Source of the DNA: Bacteroides sp. 519
Lineage (GTDB): Bacteria; Bacteroidota; Bacteroidia; Bacteroidales; Bacteroidaceae
DNA length: 64,000 nucleotides
Direction of reading: 5' to 3'
NCBI RefSeq assembly: GCF_010500955.1
Contig: NZ_QVMJ01000012.1
Location: forward strand, 1-64,000
Shown: positions 52,415 through 61,964 of the stretch, one piece after another
Position numbering within the stretch: position 1 is the stretch's first letter
Layout: every line of letters starts with the position of its first letter
Notes under the pieces: model-generated
Told to the model about the DNA's origin: nothing
The model's input: only the letters and a program-made list of their open reading frames with translations
Database searches by the model: none
Position numbers and translations under genes: made by a program

Positions 52415-53311
52415 TTAGAGGTTTAATGCAGTATCCATACCTGTAAGGTGTTCTGATAATTTCAACATATCCCGCCCAATCTTTCCGTTATCCATTCGTA
52501 CCAATGTTTGGGTTGTATTTATATTGGTATGTCCTAACATTCGGGATATTGTTTCAATGGGTACCCCATTCATATAGGTAATAGTAGTCGCAAATGTGTT
52601 TCTTGCAACCCTGAAAGTGAGATTTTTACCAATACCGCAAATATCACCGATTTCTTTCAAATAATCATTCATCTTTTGATTACTTGCTATCGGTAAATTT
52701 TGACTGTACTTATTCAAAATTTTCTGCGGAACTGAAAGCAAAGGGATTATAACAGGTGTATATGTCATGCTCCGCATAATTTTGATAATAGGATTACCGT
52801 CTTTATCTGTTTCAAAATTTTCGGTTGTTAGCATTGATAAGTCTGAATAATTCAGACCTGTAAAACAGGAAAAGATAAATACATCCCTTACTTGTTCAAG
52901 TCTTTTAGTCGAAAACTTTTTGCTCAAAATAGACTGTAACTCCTTTTCCGAAAGGAAGGCACGAACTACCTCTTGCCTTTTAATCCGGTAATGGCTAAAA
53001 GGGTTGTTGGATATAGCCTGTTTTTCACAGGCTATATTTACAATACGACGGAATAATTCTATTTTCTTGGCGGCTGTGTTTACGTTATATTTGCGAAACT
53101 TCATCAGGTAATTTTCAAAACCTATTATGAAATTGACGTCGATTTCGGACAGCAAGTAATCAACTTTCCCATATCGTTGTTTAATGTAATCAGCGATATA
53201 GTTTCTCACCGCTTCATATTTCAGGTAGGTAGATAAGGCTTTAACCTTATATACATTCTTATTATACTCGTCGAACAGAGCTATTACTGTTGAATATTCA
53301 TTTTTTTTCAT
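52415..53311 (-). CDS. degenerate tyrosine recombinase paralogue
   Basis: A 298-residue protein of the phage-integrase fold, lacking the N-terminal arm-binding domain of its neighbour. Key residues are lost: FRVARNTF has Arg and Asn where active enzymes have His-x-x-Arg-His, and QTLVRM replaces the QIYARI that carries the nucleophile, so the tyrosine is gone. The conserved LGHTN is kept. It cannot cut DNA by the normal mechanism and may be a DNA-binding accessory or competitor. It lies 20 bases after the active-type gene. Confidence 0.88.
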   Translation of the reverse strand: MKKNEYSTVIALFDEYNKNVYKVKALSTYLKYEAVRNYIADYIKQRYGKVDYLLSEIDVNFIIGFENYLMKFRKYNVNTAAKKIELFRRIVNIACEKQAISNNPFSHYRIKRQEVVRAFLSEKELQSILSKKFSTKRLEQVRDVFIFSCFTGLNYSDLSMLTTENFETDKDGNPIIKIMRSMTYTPVIIPLLSVPQKILNKYSQNLPIASNQKMNDYLKEIGDICGIGKNLTFRVARNTFATTITYMNGVPIETISRMLGHTNINTTQTLVRMDNGKIGRDMLKLSEHLTGMDTALNL

Positions 53312-53331
53312 TACTATTAAAAATTAGTGGG

Positions 53332-54774
53332 TTAAACAGCTAATTGAGTATTGGCTTTTTCCGATTTAAAAGTGAGATTGCCTTCATTTTCAAAAGTATT
53401 AGACCAGAGAGATAATTTTTCTTCTTCTGAAAGGCTATGCCACATGACAGATATACGCTTTAATCTTTCGGGATCATCAGACAGAGTGCCGGGAAGATTA
53501 AATAAAGCCATTTTTTCATGCAATGAAAGGCATTCAAAAAGTTTATCTAAATTAGATTTAGATTTGATTCGCCTTTCTTCAAGTTTTTCAGCAAAAGAAG
53601 CCATATCGTTGCTTACCTTAACATCGGTAATTCTTGCATAAATTTGGGTAGTTTTTATGTTTGTATGACCTAACATTTTTGATACACTTTCAATGGAAAC
53701 TCCTTTTGTAAGCGTAAGAGTGGCGAAAGTGTGTCTTGCAAGATGAAATGTTAAATCTTTGTCAATACCGCAAACAGCTCCGATTTCTTTGAGATATTCA
53801 TTCACTTTTTGATTGCTTGGAACAGGGAGAACTTTCTTATTGGGCATCGTCCCTTTATACTTCTCAATAATTTGCTTTGGAATGTCGAGTAATGGAATAT
53901 TGTAGCTTGTACCTGTCTTTTCACGTTTCCCCATTATCCACAAATTATTATCAAATGAAATGCGGATATTACTTTCATCCAATCCTTTTACGTCTATATA
54001 GGAAAGTCCGGTATAACAGCTAAAAATAAAGATATCTCTTACTCGCTCCAAACGTTCAGAAGAGAATTGTTTCTTCATGATTTCGTCTATTTGTTCTTGC
54101 ATTAAATAGCCTCTATCGACTTTCTTAAACTTTATTTTATAGTTGGCAAAAGGATCAATGTGAATCCAACCGTTATTTTTGGCGAAAAGAATAATAGTGC
54201 GGAATCGCTGTAAGAATTTAGCAGTAGTATTTTCCTTACATTTGCAGCTTGTCATTAGGTACACTTCAAAATTTCTCAAAAAGGAGTGATTTACCTCTTT
54301 CAAAGAAATATCAGCAACATTATAATACTCTTTAATAAAATTAGCCATGTGCCTACGGGCTACGTCATATTTTTGAAGTGTACCTTTTGCCCTGCTTATA
54401 CCAACCAATTTAGCGATATCATCAACATGCCGTTGGAATAATTCGAGTACGGTTTGGTTTTTAATTTCAAGACCAAGAAAGATATTTTTAACCCGATCAG
54501 GATTAACATTGTTCTCTTTGGTGAGTAAATCATGGTAAACGTTGTATAAGCCTGTTTTAATTGTTTCCAGAAAGGTATTTATCTCGACAGCTTCTTTTGT
54601 TCTGCCCAGAGCCATTGACGACTTTACATCCCATGATTTAGGATGCACATTTAATTTGGTACTGAAACGGCTTATTTGTCCGTCGATTGTAATCCGGCAC
54701 ATGATAGGAACACTGCCATCGGATTTTTGCTTGTCTCTTTTCAAAAAGAAAAGAACTTTAAATGTACTTTTCAT
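53332..54774 (-). CDS. int: ICE integrase, IntDOT-like tyrosine recombinase
   Basis: A 480-residue site-specific recombinase. The N-terminal arm-binding domain (residues 1-95, FKVLFFLKRDKQKSDGSVPIMCRI) precedes a core-binding domain (110-225) and a catalytic domain. Box II is FHLARHTFATL, then LGHTNIKTTQIYARI gives the His and the nucleophilic Tyr. The first catalytic Arg is replaced (CYTGLSYID), as in IntDOT-type enzymes. The gene stands closest to the chromosome and tRNA-Asp, as expected for the integrase of this element. Confidence 0.92.
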   Translation of the reverse strand: MKSTFKVLFFLKRDKQKSDGSVPIMCRITIDGQISRFSTKLNVHPKSWDVKSSMALGRTKEAVEINTFLETIKTGLYNVYHDLLTKENNVNPDRVKNIFLGLEIKNQTVLELFQRHVDDIAKLVGISRAKGTLQKYDVARRHMANFIKEYYNVADISLKEVNHSFLRNFEVYLMTSCKCKENTTAKFLQRFRTIILFAKNNGWIHIDPFANYKIKFKKVDRGYLMQEQIDEIMKKQFSSERLERVRDIFIFSCYTGLSYIDVKGLDESNIRISFDNNLWIMGKREKTGTSYNIPLLDIPKQIIEKYKGTMPNKKVLPVPSNQKVNEYLKEIGAVCGIDKDLTFHLARHTFATLTLTKGVSIESVSKMLGHTNIKTTQIYARITDVKVSNDMASFAEKLEERRIKSKSNLDKLFECLSLHEKMALFNLPGTLSDDPERLKRISVMWHSLSEEEKLSLWSNTFENEGNLTFKSEKANTQLAV

Positions 54775-54834
54775 AAACTCATTTTTTAATGTTACAAAAT
54801 TAAAGTAAACTATCTGTTAATGAGTTTTATGCAG

Positions 54835-54945
54835 ACTGCCAATTCCCGACAACACACTGCCAATTTTGGACAATTCGTACCCCTTTTTCTTTGATTTCTC
54901 GTACCCCCTGTGTCCCTTTTTGGTTTGGGGTATGAAATGGGACAC
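54835..54945. other. putative attachment region with repeats
   Basis: Between int and tRNA-Asp. It contains ACTGCCAATT twice (54835-54844, 54856-54865), CGTACCCC twice (54876-54883, 54900-54907), and an inverted pair GTGTCCC / GGGACAC (54910-54916, 54939-54945). Repeats like these often bind the integrase arm domain near att sites. The core crossover site and the other end of the element cannot be seen here. Confidence 0.45.
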
Positions 54946-55003
54946 ACTAAATGTCTTTTTTTGGCTTTATTTTGGCTTTTTCCTAAGACAACATAAATAA
55001 AAA

Positions 55004-55036
55004 AAGTCCCTCATATTCACTGAATATGAAGGACTT
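55004..55036 (-). terminator. terminator of tRNA-Asp
   Basis: On the minus strand an imperfect stem AAGTCC-TCATATTC / GAATATGA-GGACTT is followed by TTTTTTT, about 36 bases past the tRNA. Because this terminator remains behind the tRNA, the crossover point of the element probably lies further left. Confidence 0.75.
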
Positions 55037-55072
55037 GTCTCTTTTTTGGCGCCTATTGACTTAGGCTTTCCG

Positions 55073-55146
55073 CGGTATGGACGGGACTCGAACCCGCGAC
55101 CCCCTGCGTGACAGGCAGGTATTCTAACCAGCTGAACTACCACACC
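55073..55146 (-). tRNA. tRNA-Asp (GTC)
   Basis: A complete cloverleaf on the minus strand: acceptor GGTGTGG / CCATACC, anticodon arm CCTGC-CTGTCAC-GCAGG with anticodon GTC, T-arm with GGTTCGAGTCC, discriminator G. CCA is not encoded (CGG follows). It is the last feature between chromosome and element. Confidence 0.95.
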
Positions 55147-55402
55147 AATTTACTTTTTTGAGTAGCAATCTCTCTCGATTGCGGATGCAAAGGTAAGCAT
55201 TATTTTTAAATCTGCAATAGTTGAAGGATTTTTTTTGCAATATTTCTTCTTGAATATAGATTAGGAAGCCATAATAGCAAAAGCAAAATAACATTTTACC
55301 TCTTCAATATCTTAAATAATGATACAAAACTAAATAGGAAACCATGTTTTTTCAATAATTATCATTAGGTTTGCAATACAAATATAAAAATAGAAAATAA
55401 AA

Positions 55403-56719
55403 ATGGAAAATACACCTATTAGCCGGGAACTAATTGATAAAACAATTCAAGACTTTCATATTGCCGATTTCTCCAAAGCCACTATACGTGAAGTAAAAGC
55501 CATTGCTGCAAAAGCAGAAAAAGAATCTGGAATAGAATTTATAAAAATGGAGATGGGAGTTCCAGGGCTACCACCCTCTGTTGTTGGTGTTAAAGCCGAA
55601 ATTGAAGCATTGCAAAATGGTATAGCCAGTCTTTATCCGGATATTAATGGTATACCCGAATTAAAGGAAGAAGCTTCCCAGTTTATAAAAGCATTTATTA
55701 ATGTAGACCTTAATCCGGAAGGATGCGTACCTGTAACAGGGTCTATGCAAGGTACATTTGCCTCGTTTCTAACTTGTAGCCAGTGTGATGAAAAGAAAGA
55801 CACTATTTTGTTTATTGATCCCGGATTCCCAGTACAGAAACAACAGCTCGTTGTTATGGGGCAGAAATATGAAACCTTTGATGTTTACCAATTCAGAGGT
55901 GATAAATTAAAGGATAAATTAGAAAGCTATCTCCAAAAAGGAAATATTTCTGCAATAATCTACTCCAATCCTAACAATCCCAGTTGGATATGTTTTAATG
56001 ATATAGAACTTCAGATTATAGGTGAACTGGCTACAAAATACGATGTTATTGTATTGGAAGACCTTGCTTATTTTGCTATGGATTTCCGTCGCGACCTAAG
56101 TACGCCATACCAACCACCTTATCAGCCTTCTGTAGCACATTATACCAATAACTATGTGTTGCTGATATCCGGATCAAAGGCATTTAGTTATGCAGGTCAA
56201 CGAATTGGAGTTACTTGTATTTCTAATAAACTCTACCACAGAAATTATCCGGGATTTAATAAACGGTATGGTGGAGGAACATTCGGAACAGTATTTATTC
56301 ATCGTGTATTGTATGCTCTCTCTTCCGGAACAAGTCACTCTGCGCAATATGCTATGGCTGCCATGCTTAAGGCTGCTAATAAGGGCGAATATAATTTCCT
56401 GAATGAGGTTAAAGTTTATGGCGAACGTGCAAGCAAATTAAAGGAAATCTTTATACGGCATGGTTTCTATTTAGTATATGATAAAGACCTTGATAACCCT
56501 GTTGCAGACGGATTTTATTTCACAATCGGATACCCAGATATGGATTCGGGAAAGTTAGCACAGGAGTTAATGTACTATGGGGTAAGTGCCATATCCTTAA
56601 CAACTACCGGAAGCGAACAGCAGGGGCTACGAGCATGTACATCATTTATTCAGGATCATCAGTATCAACAACTGGATGAACGGATGGCTTTGTTTGCAAA
56701 AAACAATCCAATAGGATAA
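55403..56719 (+). CDS. PLP-dependent aminotransferase, class I/II
   Basis: A 438-residue fold-type I aminotransferase, cytoplasmic. The segment IYSNPNNPSW holds the conserved Asn-Pro, ISGSKAFSYAGQRIG contains the PLP-binding Lys, and the C-terminal part has the substrate Arg region (TGSEQQGLRACTSF). The exact amino acid is not clear from sequence. A -7 box TAGGTTTG (55366-55373) lies 30 bases before the start. Chromosomal gene. Confidence 0.88.
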   Translation: MENTPISRELIDKTIQDFHIADFSKATIREVKAIAAKAEKESGIEFIKMEMGVPGLPPSVVGVKAEIEALQNGIASLYPDINGIPELKEEASQFIKAFINVDLNPEGCVPVTGSMQGTFASFLTCSQCDEKKDTILFIDPGFPVQKQQLVVMGQKYETFDVYQFRGDKLKDKLESYLQKGNISAIIYSNPNNPSWICFNDIELQIIGELATKYDVIVLEDLAYFAMDFRRDLSTPYQPPYQPSVAHYTNNYVLLISGSKAFSYAGQRIGVTCISNKLYHRNYPGFNKRYGGGTFGTVFIHRVLYALSSGTSHSAQYAMAAMLKAANKGEYNFLNEVKVYGERASKLKEIFIRHGFYLVYDKDLDNPVADGFYFTIGYPDMDSGKLAQELMYYGVSAISLTTTGSEQQGLRACTSFIQDHQYQQLDERMALFAKNNPIG

Positions 56720-56788
56720 AGAAAAAATAAAAAGAAAAAAAACGATGAAAAATATTGTTTGTGCAAATATATTTTATATATTAGTTGC

Positions 56789-57379
56789 ATGAACATTAAT
56801 ACTGATATATTCAAAATAGAATCCAATAACGTTTTACCATCCCGGGGAAAGCTTCTTATTTCCGAGCCTTTTCTTCGGGATGATATGTTTGGGAGATCTG
56901 TAATACTGCTAATCGATTATACTTCCGATGGTAGTATGGGATTGATAATGAACAAACAAGCGCCTATTCTTCTGAATGAAGTATTCAAAGAATTTAAATA
57001 TTTAGAAGATATACCTGTATATAATGGTGGACCATTAAGTACAGATACTCTTTTCTACTTACATACCATTCCCAATATAGAAGGATCATTACCTGTACGA
57101 AAAGGTTTATACATGAATGGAGATTTTGATGTAATTAAAAAATATATATTACAGGGAAATCCCATCAAAGGGTGTATACGTTTTTTTCTGGGATATTCGG
57201 GTTGGGGGTTTGAACAACTGAATGATGAAATCAGGCAAAACACCTGGATTATTGGCAAAAGTGATATTGCCGGCATAATGAGTGAAAAGATTGATGGTAT
57301 GTGGAAGAAATCGCTCGAAATGCTTGGAAGCAAATACGAAACATGGTCGCGCTTTCCACAAATACCTTCTCTTAATTAG
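56789..57379 (+). CDS. YqgE/AlgH family protein
   Basis: A 196-residue protein of the YqgE/AlgH (DUF179) family; [37 protein letters not shown] is the family signature and [17 protein letters not shown] the second conserved block. The function is not settled. The ATG giving MNINTD is preferred over one 30 bases upstream because the family starts here. Confidence 0.9.
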   Translation: MNINTDIFKIESNNVLPSRGKLLISEPFLRDDMFGRSVILLIDYTSDGSMGLIMNKQAPILLNEVFKEFKYLEDIPVYNGGPLSTDTLFYLHTIPNIEGSLPVRKGLYMNGDFDVIKKYILQGNPIKGCIRFFLGYSGWGFEQLNDEIRQNTWIIGKSDIAGIMSEKIDGMWKKSLEMLGSKYETWSRFPQIPSLN

Positions 57380-57908
57380 GAGATATACATTGGAGCAAGA
57401 TAGTATCTTTATACTCATTTCCTGTATGCAACCAGTCTTTGAGTAATCCGCTTTGCACAAAGCCACAAGAATTAAAAAGCCTGATACTATCTTCGTTATC
57501 TACAGCTATATAAGCATATAGCTGTTTTAAGTGTAAGTATTCAAATGAATATTCAAGCAACAAATTCAGAGCTTCTTTTGCGTAACCGTGTTTCCTGTAA
57601 CCTTCACGAATCATAATTCCTATTGCTCCTCTTCCATGCAAAGGTACAAAATCAGTGATATCAATTATCCCTATAACCATGTCACTGCCTTTTTGTACAA
57701 TCATCATTCTTAATTGCTTATCAGCATAAATGTCATAAGAAGAATTTTTAATATATTCTTTCAATATGTAGCGCGAATAAGGTACTGTACAACAACTTAT
57801 TTCCCACATTGATGAATCATTCTCAACCTCATACATTACTTCTAAGTCAACAGGCTCGGCTGCTCTCAGGTAAATGTGATCACTTTCCAGGTATGTTTTA
57901 TTCTTCAT
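57372..57908 (-). CDS. GNAT family N-acetyltransferase (RimJ/RimL-like)
   Basis: A 178-residue GNAT enzyme moving an acetyl group from acetyl-CoA. The acetyl-CoA site is [22 protein letters not shown], and the C-terminus has the usual [17 protein letters not shown]. Substrate unknown. It is convergent with YqgE, overlapping by eight bases at the ends. Confidence 0.87.
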   Translation of the reverse strand: MKNKTYLESDHIYLRAAEPVDLEVMYEVENDSSMWEISCCTVPYSRYILKEYIKNSSYDIYADKQLRMMIVQKGSDMVIGIIDITDFVPLHGRGAIGIMIREGYRKHGYAKEALNLLLEYSFEYLHLKQLYAYIAVDNEDSIRLFNSCGFVQSGLLKDWLHTGNEYKDTILLQCISPN

Positions 57909-58353
57909 CGTTTGTTATTTGCAATTCCTGACGCAATCTTTTTTCATTCGGATAACAAAATAAAGAAGCCGTGAGTCCAATCAAAGCACAAAGTCCGCCA
58001 ATGTTATTCAATGTAAAGTAATAAATAATAATATTGTAGAGAATTACTAAGCCAAGTATCCCCAGCCTTACTCCACTCCATATTTTATATTGCATTAATG
58101 CAACAGGAAAAGAAACATTATCAATTCTCTTTTTCAATACAGTGCTAAACAGTTTTAAAGCAAGTGGTACACTTATTATAGTTAACAATATTCCTATATT
58201 CTCCAGTATAAACTGTGTTTGTGGTGCATCGGCATACAAACCAACCGGAAGAATGTCTGTTTCATAAAGAAGAACTAAAAGAATAGGGAGCATCCATACA
58301 GCATAAAACTGAATTCTTAGCACCTGAATGGCTTTGATTATTTTTCTTTCCAT
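57898..58353 (-). CDS. hypothetical membrane protein
   Basis: A 151-residue protein with four hydrophobic segments (about residues 15-35, 48-68, 90-112, 113-132). It overlaps the GNAT gene start by 11 bases and lies 10 bases after recR, so all three may be co-transcribed. Not recognised. Confidence 0.7.
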   Translation of the reverse strand: MERKIIKAIQVLRIQFYAVWMLPILLVLLYETDILPVGLYADAPQTQFILENIGILLTIISVPLALKLFSTVLKKRIDNVSFPVALMQYKIWSGVRLGILGLVILYNIIIYYFTLNNIGGLCALIGLTASLFCYPNEKRLRQELQITNDEE

Positions 58354-58362
58354 TTTTATTAA

Positions 58363-58980
58363 TTATACTTTTCCTGTAAAAACAGTACGGTTAATTATAC
58401 TTCTTCCTAAAGTAATTTCGTCGGTATATTCCAGTTCGTCGCCAACAGAAATACCTCGGGCAATTACACTAAGTTGTACATTTAAATTTTCCAATTTTCT
58501 GTATATGTAAAAATTGGTAGTGTCTCCCTCCATTGTTGTGCTTAATGCCAGAATTACTTCTTTTACATTTCCTTGGGATACGCGTTCAACCAAACTACCA
58601 ATCTGCAAATCACCTGGTCCTACACCGTCCATAGGCGAAATTACACCACCTAACACATGGTACAAGCCCTTGAATTGTTGAGTGGCTTCAACAGCCATAA
58701 CATCTCTTATGGTTTCTACAACGCATATTGTTTCCGGGTCACGTCGTGGGTTTGAGCATATTGCACAAACTTCTGTGTCGGATATATTGTGACATACCTT
58801 GCAGTATTTAACTTCTTTCTTTAACGTAATAATTGAATTTCCAAAAGCTTCTACTGTTGTAACATCTTGACGTAACAAATGGAGTACCAACCGCATTGCA
58901 GTTTTTCTTCCTATACCTGGTAATTTTGAAAATTCGTTCACAGCCTTCTCTAGCAGAGCCGAAGGATATTGTTGATTCAT
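58363..58980 (-). CDS. recR: recombination mediator RecR
   Basis: A 205-residue RecR that acts with RecF/RecO to load RecA at gaps. A helix-hairpin-helix motif ([20 protein letters not shown]) opens the protein, followed by a four-Cys zinc finger ([16 protein letters not shown]) and a Toprim domain ([15 protein letters not shown] through [12 protein letters not shown]). Full length, chromosomal. Confidence 0.97.
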   Translation of the reverse strand: MNQQYPSALLEKAVNEFSKLPGIGRKTAMRLVLHLLRQDVTTVEAFGNSIITLKKEVKYCKVCHNISDTEVCAICSNPRRDPETICVVETIRDVMAVEATQQFKGLYHVLGGVISPMDGVGPGDLQIGSLVERVSQGNVKEVILALSTTMEGDTTNFYIYRKLENLNVQLSVIARGISVGDELEYTDEITLGRSIINRTVFTGKV

Positions 58981-59056
58981 AAAATGTTCTTCTATTTCTG
59001 ACCTGAACCTGCAAATTTACATAAAAATCCGCATATCAAAGCTATTAAGCAAAAAC

Positions 59057-59788
59057 TCACTTCTCTGCCGAAACAATCAGCATCATTGGTCGGCGTAGTT
59101 CTTCTTTCATTTCCAAAAACTCTGCCAACATTTCTTTACTGGGTTCTGGTTCTGTTACTTCATTGATTTTAAAACCTTGTTTCAACAGTACATTAATATA
59201 ACTAGTCAATGTTCTGTGATATTTAATAAGTTTTTCGCCTAAAAACACAGCTTCCCGCTTTCCTACTTTAAAGTAGTTGTCAACCGGCCAGTAAAGCTTT
59301 TCGCCCTCTTTTCCATAAATCCAATCCTGATTGCCAAATGCAGTAAAAACCGGATGTTCGACTGAAAAGATAAAGTTTCCTCCCGGTTTGAGCCACTTAT
59401 AAACATTTTGGCTGATAGTATCGAACGATTCTATATAATGAAGCGTTAGTGAGCTCAACACTATATCAAATTGCCTGGCAGGATAATCAACATCTTCGAG
59501 CGCTTTTTTAATATATTCTATTCCTTTCAGGTTGTTGATTTGCCTTGCTTTTTCAAGCATGTTTTCGGAAATATCTATACCTACAACCCATTTTGCTCCA
59601 TTTTCGATTGCATATCGGCAGTGCCAGCCAAACCCACAACCTAAATCAAGTATATTTTTCCCGGTAAAGTTAGGTAACATGTTTTTGAGAACATGCCATT
59701 CGCCTGCACCTTCAAGTCCTTTTTGTGAGCGGTTCATTTTTTCGTATTGCTCAAAGAAAGCAGAGTCGTCGTATTTGTTTTCTTTCAT
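59057..59788 (-). CDS. class I SAM-dependent methyltransferase
   Basis: A 243-residue methyltransferase with motif I NILDLGCGFGWHCRYA, an acidic GIDISENMLEKA after it, and a later YLKPGGNFIFSVEHP-type block (here WLKPGGNFIFSVEHPVF). The substrate is unknown; the family is often small-molecule specific. It sits 12 bases from the MGMT gene downstream end. Confidence 0.87.
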   Translation of the reverse strand: MKENKYDDSAFFEQYEKMNRSQKGLEGAGEWHVLKNMLPNFTGKNILDLGCGFGWHCRYAIENGAKWVVGIDISENMLEKARQINNLKGIEYIKKALEDVDYPARQFDIVLSSLTLHYIESFDTISQNVYKWLKPGGNFIFSVEHPVFTAFGNQDWIYGKEGEKLYWPVDNYFKVGKREAVFLGEKLIKYHRTLTSYINVLLKQGFKINEVTEPEPSKEMLAEFLEMKEELRRPMMLIVSAEK

Positions 59789-59799
59789 TCAGATTTTGT

Positions 59800-60342
59800 T
59801 TATTCGTGTTCTTTATTGCTTGTGGCAATATTTTCTCTCTCAAATTCCAAGAGTTTCTTTTTCCTCCATATTCCTCCTCCATAACCGGTAAGCGAGCCAT
59901 CGGCTCCGATAACCCGGTGACAGGGCAGTATAATAGATATTTTATTTTTTCCATTGGCGTTGGCAACTGCCCGGACAGACGATGGCTTGCCTATCAACTC
60001 GGCTTGTTTTCCGTAGTTTGTAGTGCAGCCGTATGGTATTTTTAGCAATGCAAGCCAAACTGTTTTCTGAAATTCTGTACCAACTAAATCCAGGGGAATG
60101 TTGAATTCTCTACGTTCTCCTCCAAAATATTCGTCTAGTTGATTGCGAAGAGTTTTGAAATGCGGATTATCTCCTTCTACAAGTGGGCCTTTGGTTTGCA
60201 ATTGGCGGAGTTCTAAATCAATCAATTTATAGTCGGCAAACTCGAACATGCAGATTCCTTTCTCGGTTGCGCCCGCAACCATTAACCCCAAATCGGTTTT
60301 AATGTGGGTTATATTAACAAATATTTCTCTGTCAGCTTCCAT
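59800..60342 (-). CDS. ogt: methylated-DNA-protein-cysteine methyltransferase
   Basis: A 180-residue suicide DNA-repair enzyme that takes the methyl group from O6-methylguanine to its own cysteine. The active site PCHRVIG has Cys141, and the DNA-binding helix region is TTNYGKQAELIGKPSSVRAVANANGKN. Length fits Ogt rather than the two-domain Ada. Gene symbol ogt is by similarity of architecture. Confidence 0.93.
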   Translation of the reverse strand: MEADREIFVNITHIKTDLGLMVAGATEKGICMFEFADYKLIDLELRQLQTKGPLVEGDNPHFKTLRNQLDEYFGGERREFNIPLDLVGTEFQKTVWLALLKIPYGCTTNYGKQAELIGKPSSVRAVANANGKNKISIILPCHRVIGADGSLTGYGGGIWRKKKLLEFERENIATSNKEHE

Positions 60343-60486
60343 GCTGTTATGGTATTAAATAATAGTAAACGTTGTATTTTCTTTATTTCCGAATTCTTTT
60401 GCTAAAACAACGATGCAATCATTTGTTGATTCGACTCTTTAATGATTATTTTCCGTGTTGTTGAAAAATAAATGCGGAATATCTTG

Positions 60487-60508
60487 CGCAATTATAAATT
60501 TAATTGCG
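60487..60508 (+). promoter_or_regulatory. palindrome upstream of the DUF4373 gene
   Basis: CGCAATTA and TAATTGCG are perfect arms with a six-base AT spacer. It lies about 130 bases before the start, in a 298-base gap with no other gene, and may be a repressor site for the phage-like gene. Confidence 0.5.
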
Positions 60509-60640
60509 ATATTTGTAACGAGAGATTTTTTGAGTTCAAGGACAAATATAGGGATTATTCTTTGATAATTCCAGAAATGAGTTCTTTAAAAAACACGAAA
60601 ACAATAAAAACAAACGGATTAACAAACTAATTAAACTAGA

Positions 60641-61561
60641 ATGACGATGAAAACAAAATTCATTCCTATCGAAAGCGATATTTTAAACGACAATCGCATG
60701 AGTGCTCTGATAAACGATATGGGGGCAACTGGTTATGGCATTTACATGCTTTTATTAATTGAACTGCGCAATCACAAAAATTACTGCATTGATAACCAAT
60801 CATTGAAGCTAATTATGCGCAAATACAACATAAAACGACCCAAAATTGAAGCCGTTTTGTACGAGTACGATCTCTTTACGATCGAAAAAGTGGAAGAAAA
60901 CAACCTGTCGATCTCATCTGAATATGTTACACGGGTTATGCGCAATTACGACCTAAAGATAGCTGAAGCAAAGAAAAACGGAAAGAAAGGTGCTGACATT
61001 CGGTGGGAAAAGAATGATAGCGACCCTATAACAAAAGAAAAGAAAAGAAGAGAAAAGAAAACATCAGAAGAAAAAGAAGAAAAAGAAGAAAAAGAAACTG
61101 CTGCTGTTGCTGTTGTTTATGGAAATAAGCCTGTCGAATTACAAAAACAGATCGGCTGGAAAGAATATCTGCAAGAAGCCTTGAACGATCGTATCTGGGT
61201 AGAACTTCAGGCTAAACACTCGGGCCTTGGAATGCGGTTCATAAAGCACAAGGATGACATTGTAAGCATGTTTATGGACCATGTGTTAACTCACGGCAAA
61301 GAGTATGGATTGCACTCGGTGGGCGAAGTGAAGTATTACTTTGCCAACTTTGTGAGGCAAGCAACTGCTACCAATAAGCGCATTGTAGACGAGCTGGACA
61401 GAATAGAACAGGAGAAAAAAGCAAATAGCCGCTACCGGTTCGAAGACGTAGATCCCACCACTGGAACACGAACGTACTTTGGCAAATACATTCCAGTCGA
61501 AGCTCCACCCCGGCCCAATAATAACGCCATTTGGATAGAAGAACTACAACAGTGGATGTAG
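60641..61561 (+). CDS. DUF4373 (Lin1244/Lin1753-like) phage-type protein
   Basis: A 306-residue protein with the DUF4373 N-terminal domain (residues 5-95; PIESDILNDNRMSALINDMGATGYGIYMLLLIELRN), a helix-turn-helix-like fold typical of phage and plasmid replication proteins. It is followed by a Lys/Glu-rich linker (residues 120-150) and a C-terminal domain with YYFANFVRQ. It is probably a prophage remnant. ATG at 60641 or 60647 is possible. Confidence 0.78.
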   Translation: MTMKTKFIPIESDILNDNRMSALINDMGATGYGIYMLLLIELRNHKNYCIDNQSLKLIMRKYNIKRPKIEAVLYEYDLFTIEKVEENNLSISSEYVTRVMRNYDLKIAEAKKNGKKGADIRWEKNDSDPITKEKKRREKKTSEEKEEKEEKETAAVAVVYGNKPVELQKQIGWKEYLQEALNDRIWVELQAKHSGLGMRFIKHKDDIVSMFMDHVLTHGKEYGLHSVGEVKYYFANFVRQATATNKRIVDELDRIEQEKKANSRYRFEDVDPTTGTRTYFGKYIPVEAPPRPNNNAIWIEELQQWM

Positions 61562-61588
61562 TAAATTGGAAATTGGAAGTTTGGAAAA

Positions 61589-61671
61589 ATGCTATATAGC
61601 TTCGCTCCCTTGAGCTATATAGCATTGACCCCTCGGTCTATATAGCATCGACCTCTCGGTCTATATAGCAT
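61589..61671. repeat. 23-bp tandem repeat with hairpins
   Basis: Three adjacent 23-base units (61603-61625, 61626-61648, 61649-61671), each ending CTATATAGCAT. The last two contain GACCCCTCGGTC and GACCTCTCGGTC, which fold back on themselves. ATGCTATATAGC at 61589-61600 pairs with the first unit's end. Possibly a degenerate satellite or a transcription end. Confidence 0.7.
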
Positions 61672-61769
61672 TGAGCATCAAAGCTATTACTATTGCAGAA
61701 TTCCAAAAGTGCAAGGAATATACTATCATGATTTTAGTGGAGTAACATGGTTGGGGCGAAATGGAAGTT

Positions 61770-61964
61770 TTAGAATAATGGGATGTTAATTAGATCTCTC
61801 AAATCTTTGAAGTTCGTCGGACGGCCTTTACTGGTTTTAAATTCGAGGCATAACGAAGCATGTCCTTTTTTCGGAACAAGTAAAATAGCATCACTCCGGA
61901 ACAAACGCTCTGGCGCTTTAAATTGACCACTATTGGGAAAGTTACGTTTCCATGTTTTTAAACT
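61770..61964 (-). pseudogene. remnant of a VRR-NUC-like nuclease gene
   Basis: An open stretch of 64 codons closed by a stop just upstream and without a start. It reads PNSGQFKAPERLFRSDAILLVP then LEFKTSKGRPTNFKD, the D...E-x-K pattern of PD-(D/E)XK nucleases of the VRR-NUC type, usually encoded near DUF4373-type phage genes. It overlaps the end of the membrane protein gene by 23 bases, suggesting the nuclease was cut by a later event. Confidence 0.55.

Noticed and set aside
61603..61671. CRISPR-like tandem repeats
   Set aside because: The units abut directly without spacers and no cas genes are present.
61727..61745. An eighth copy of the leader motif (TTTAGTGG)
   Set aside because: Only eight bases match and the surrounding sequence is unlike the other copies.
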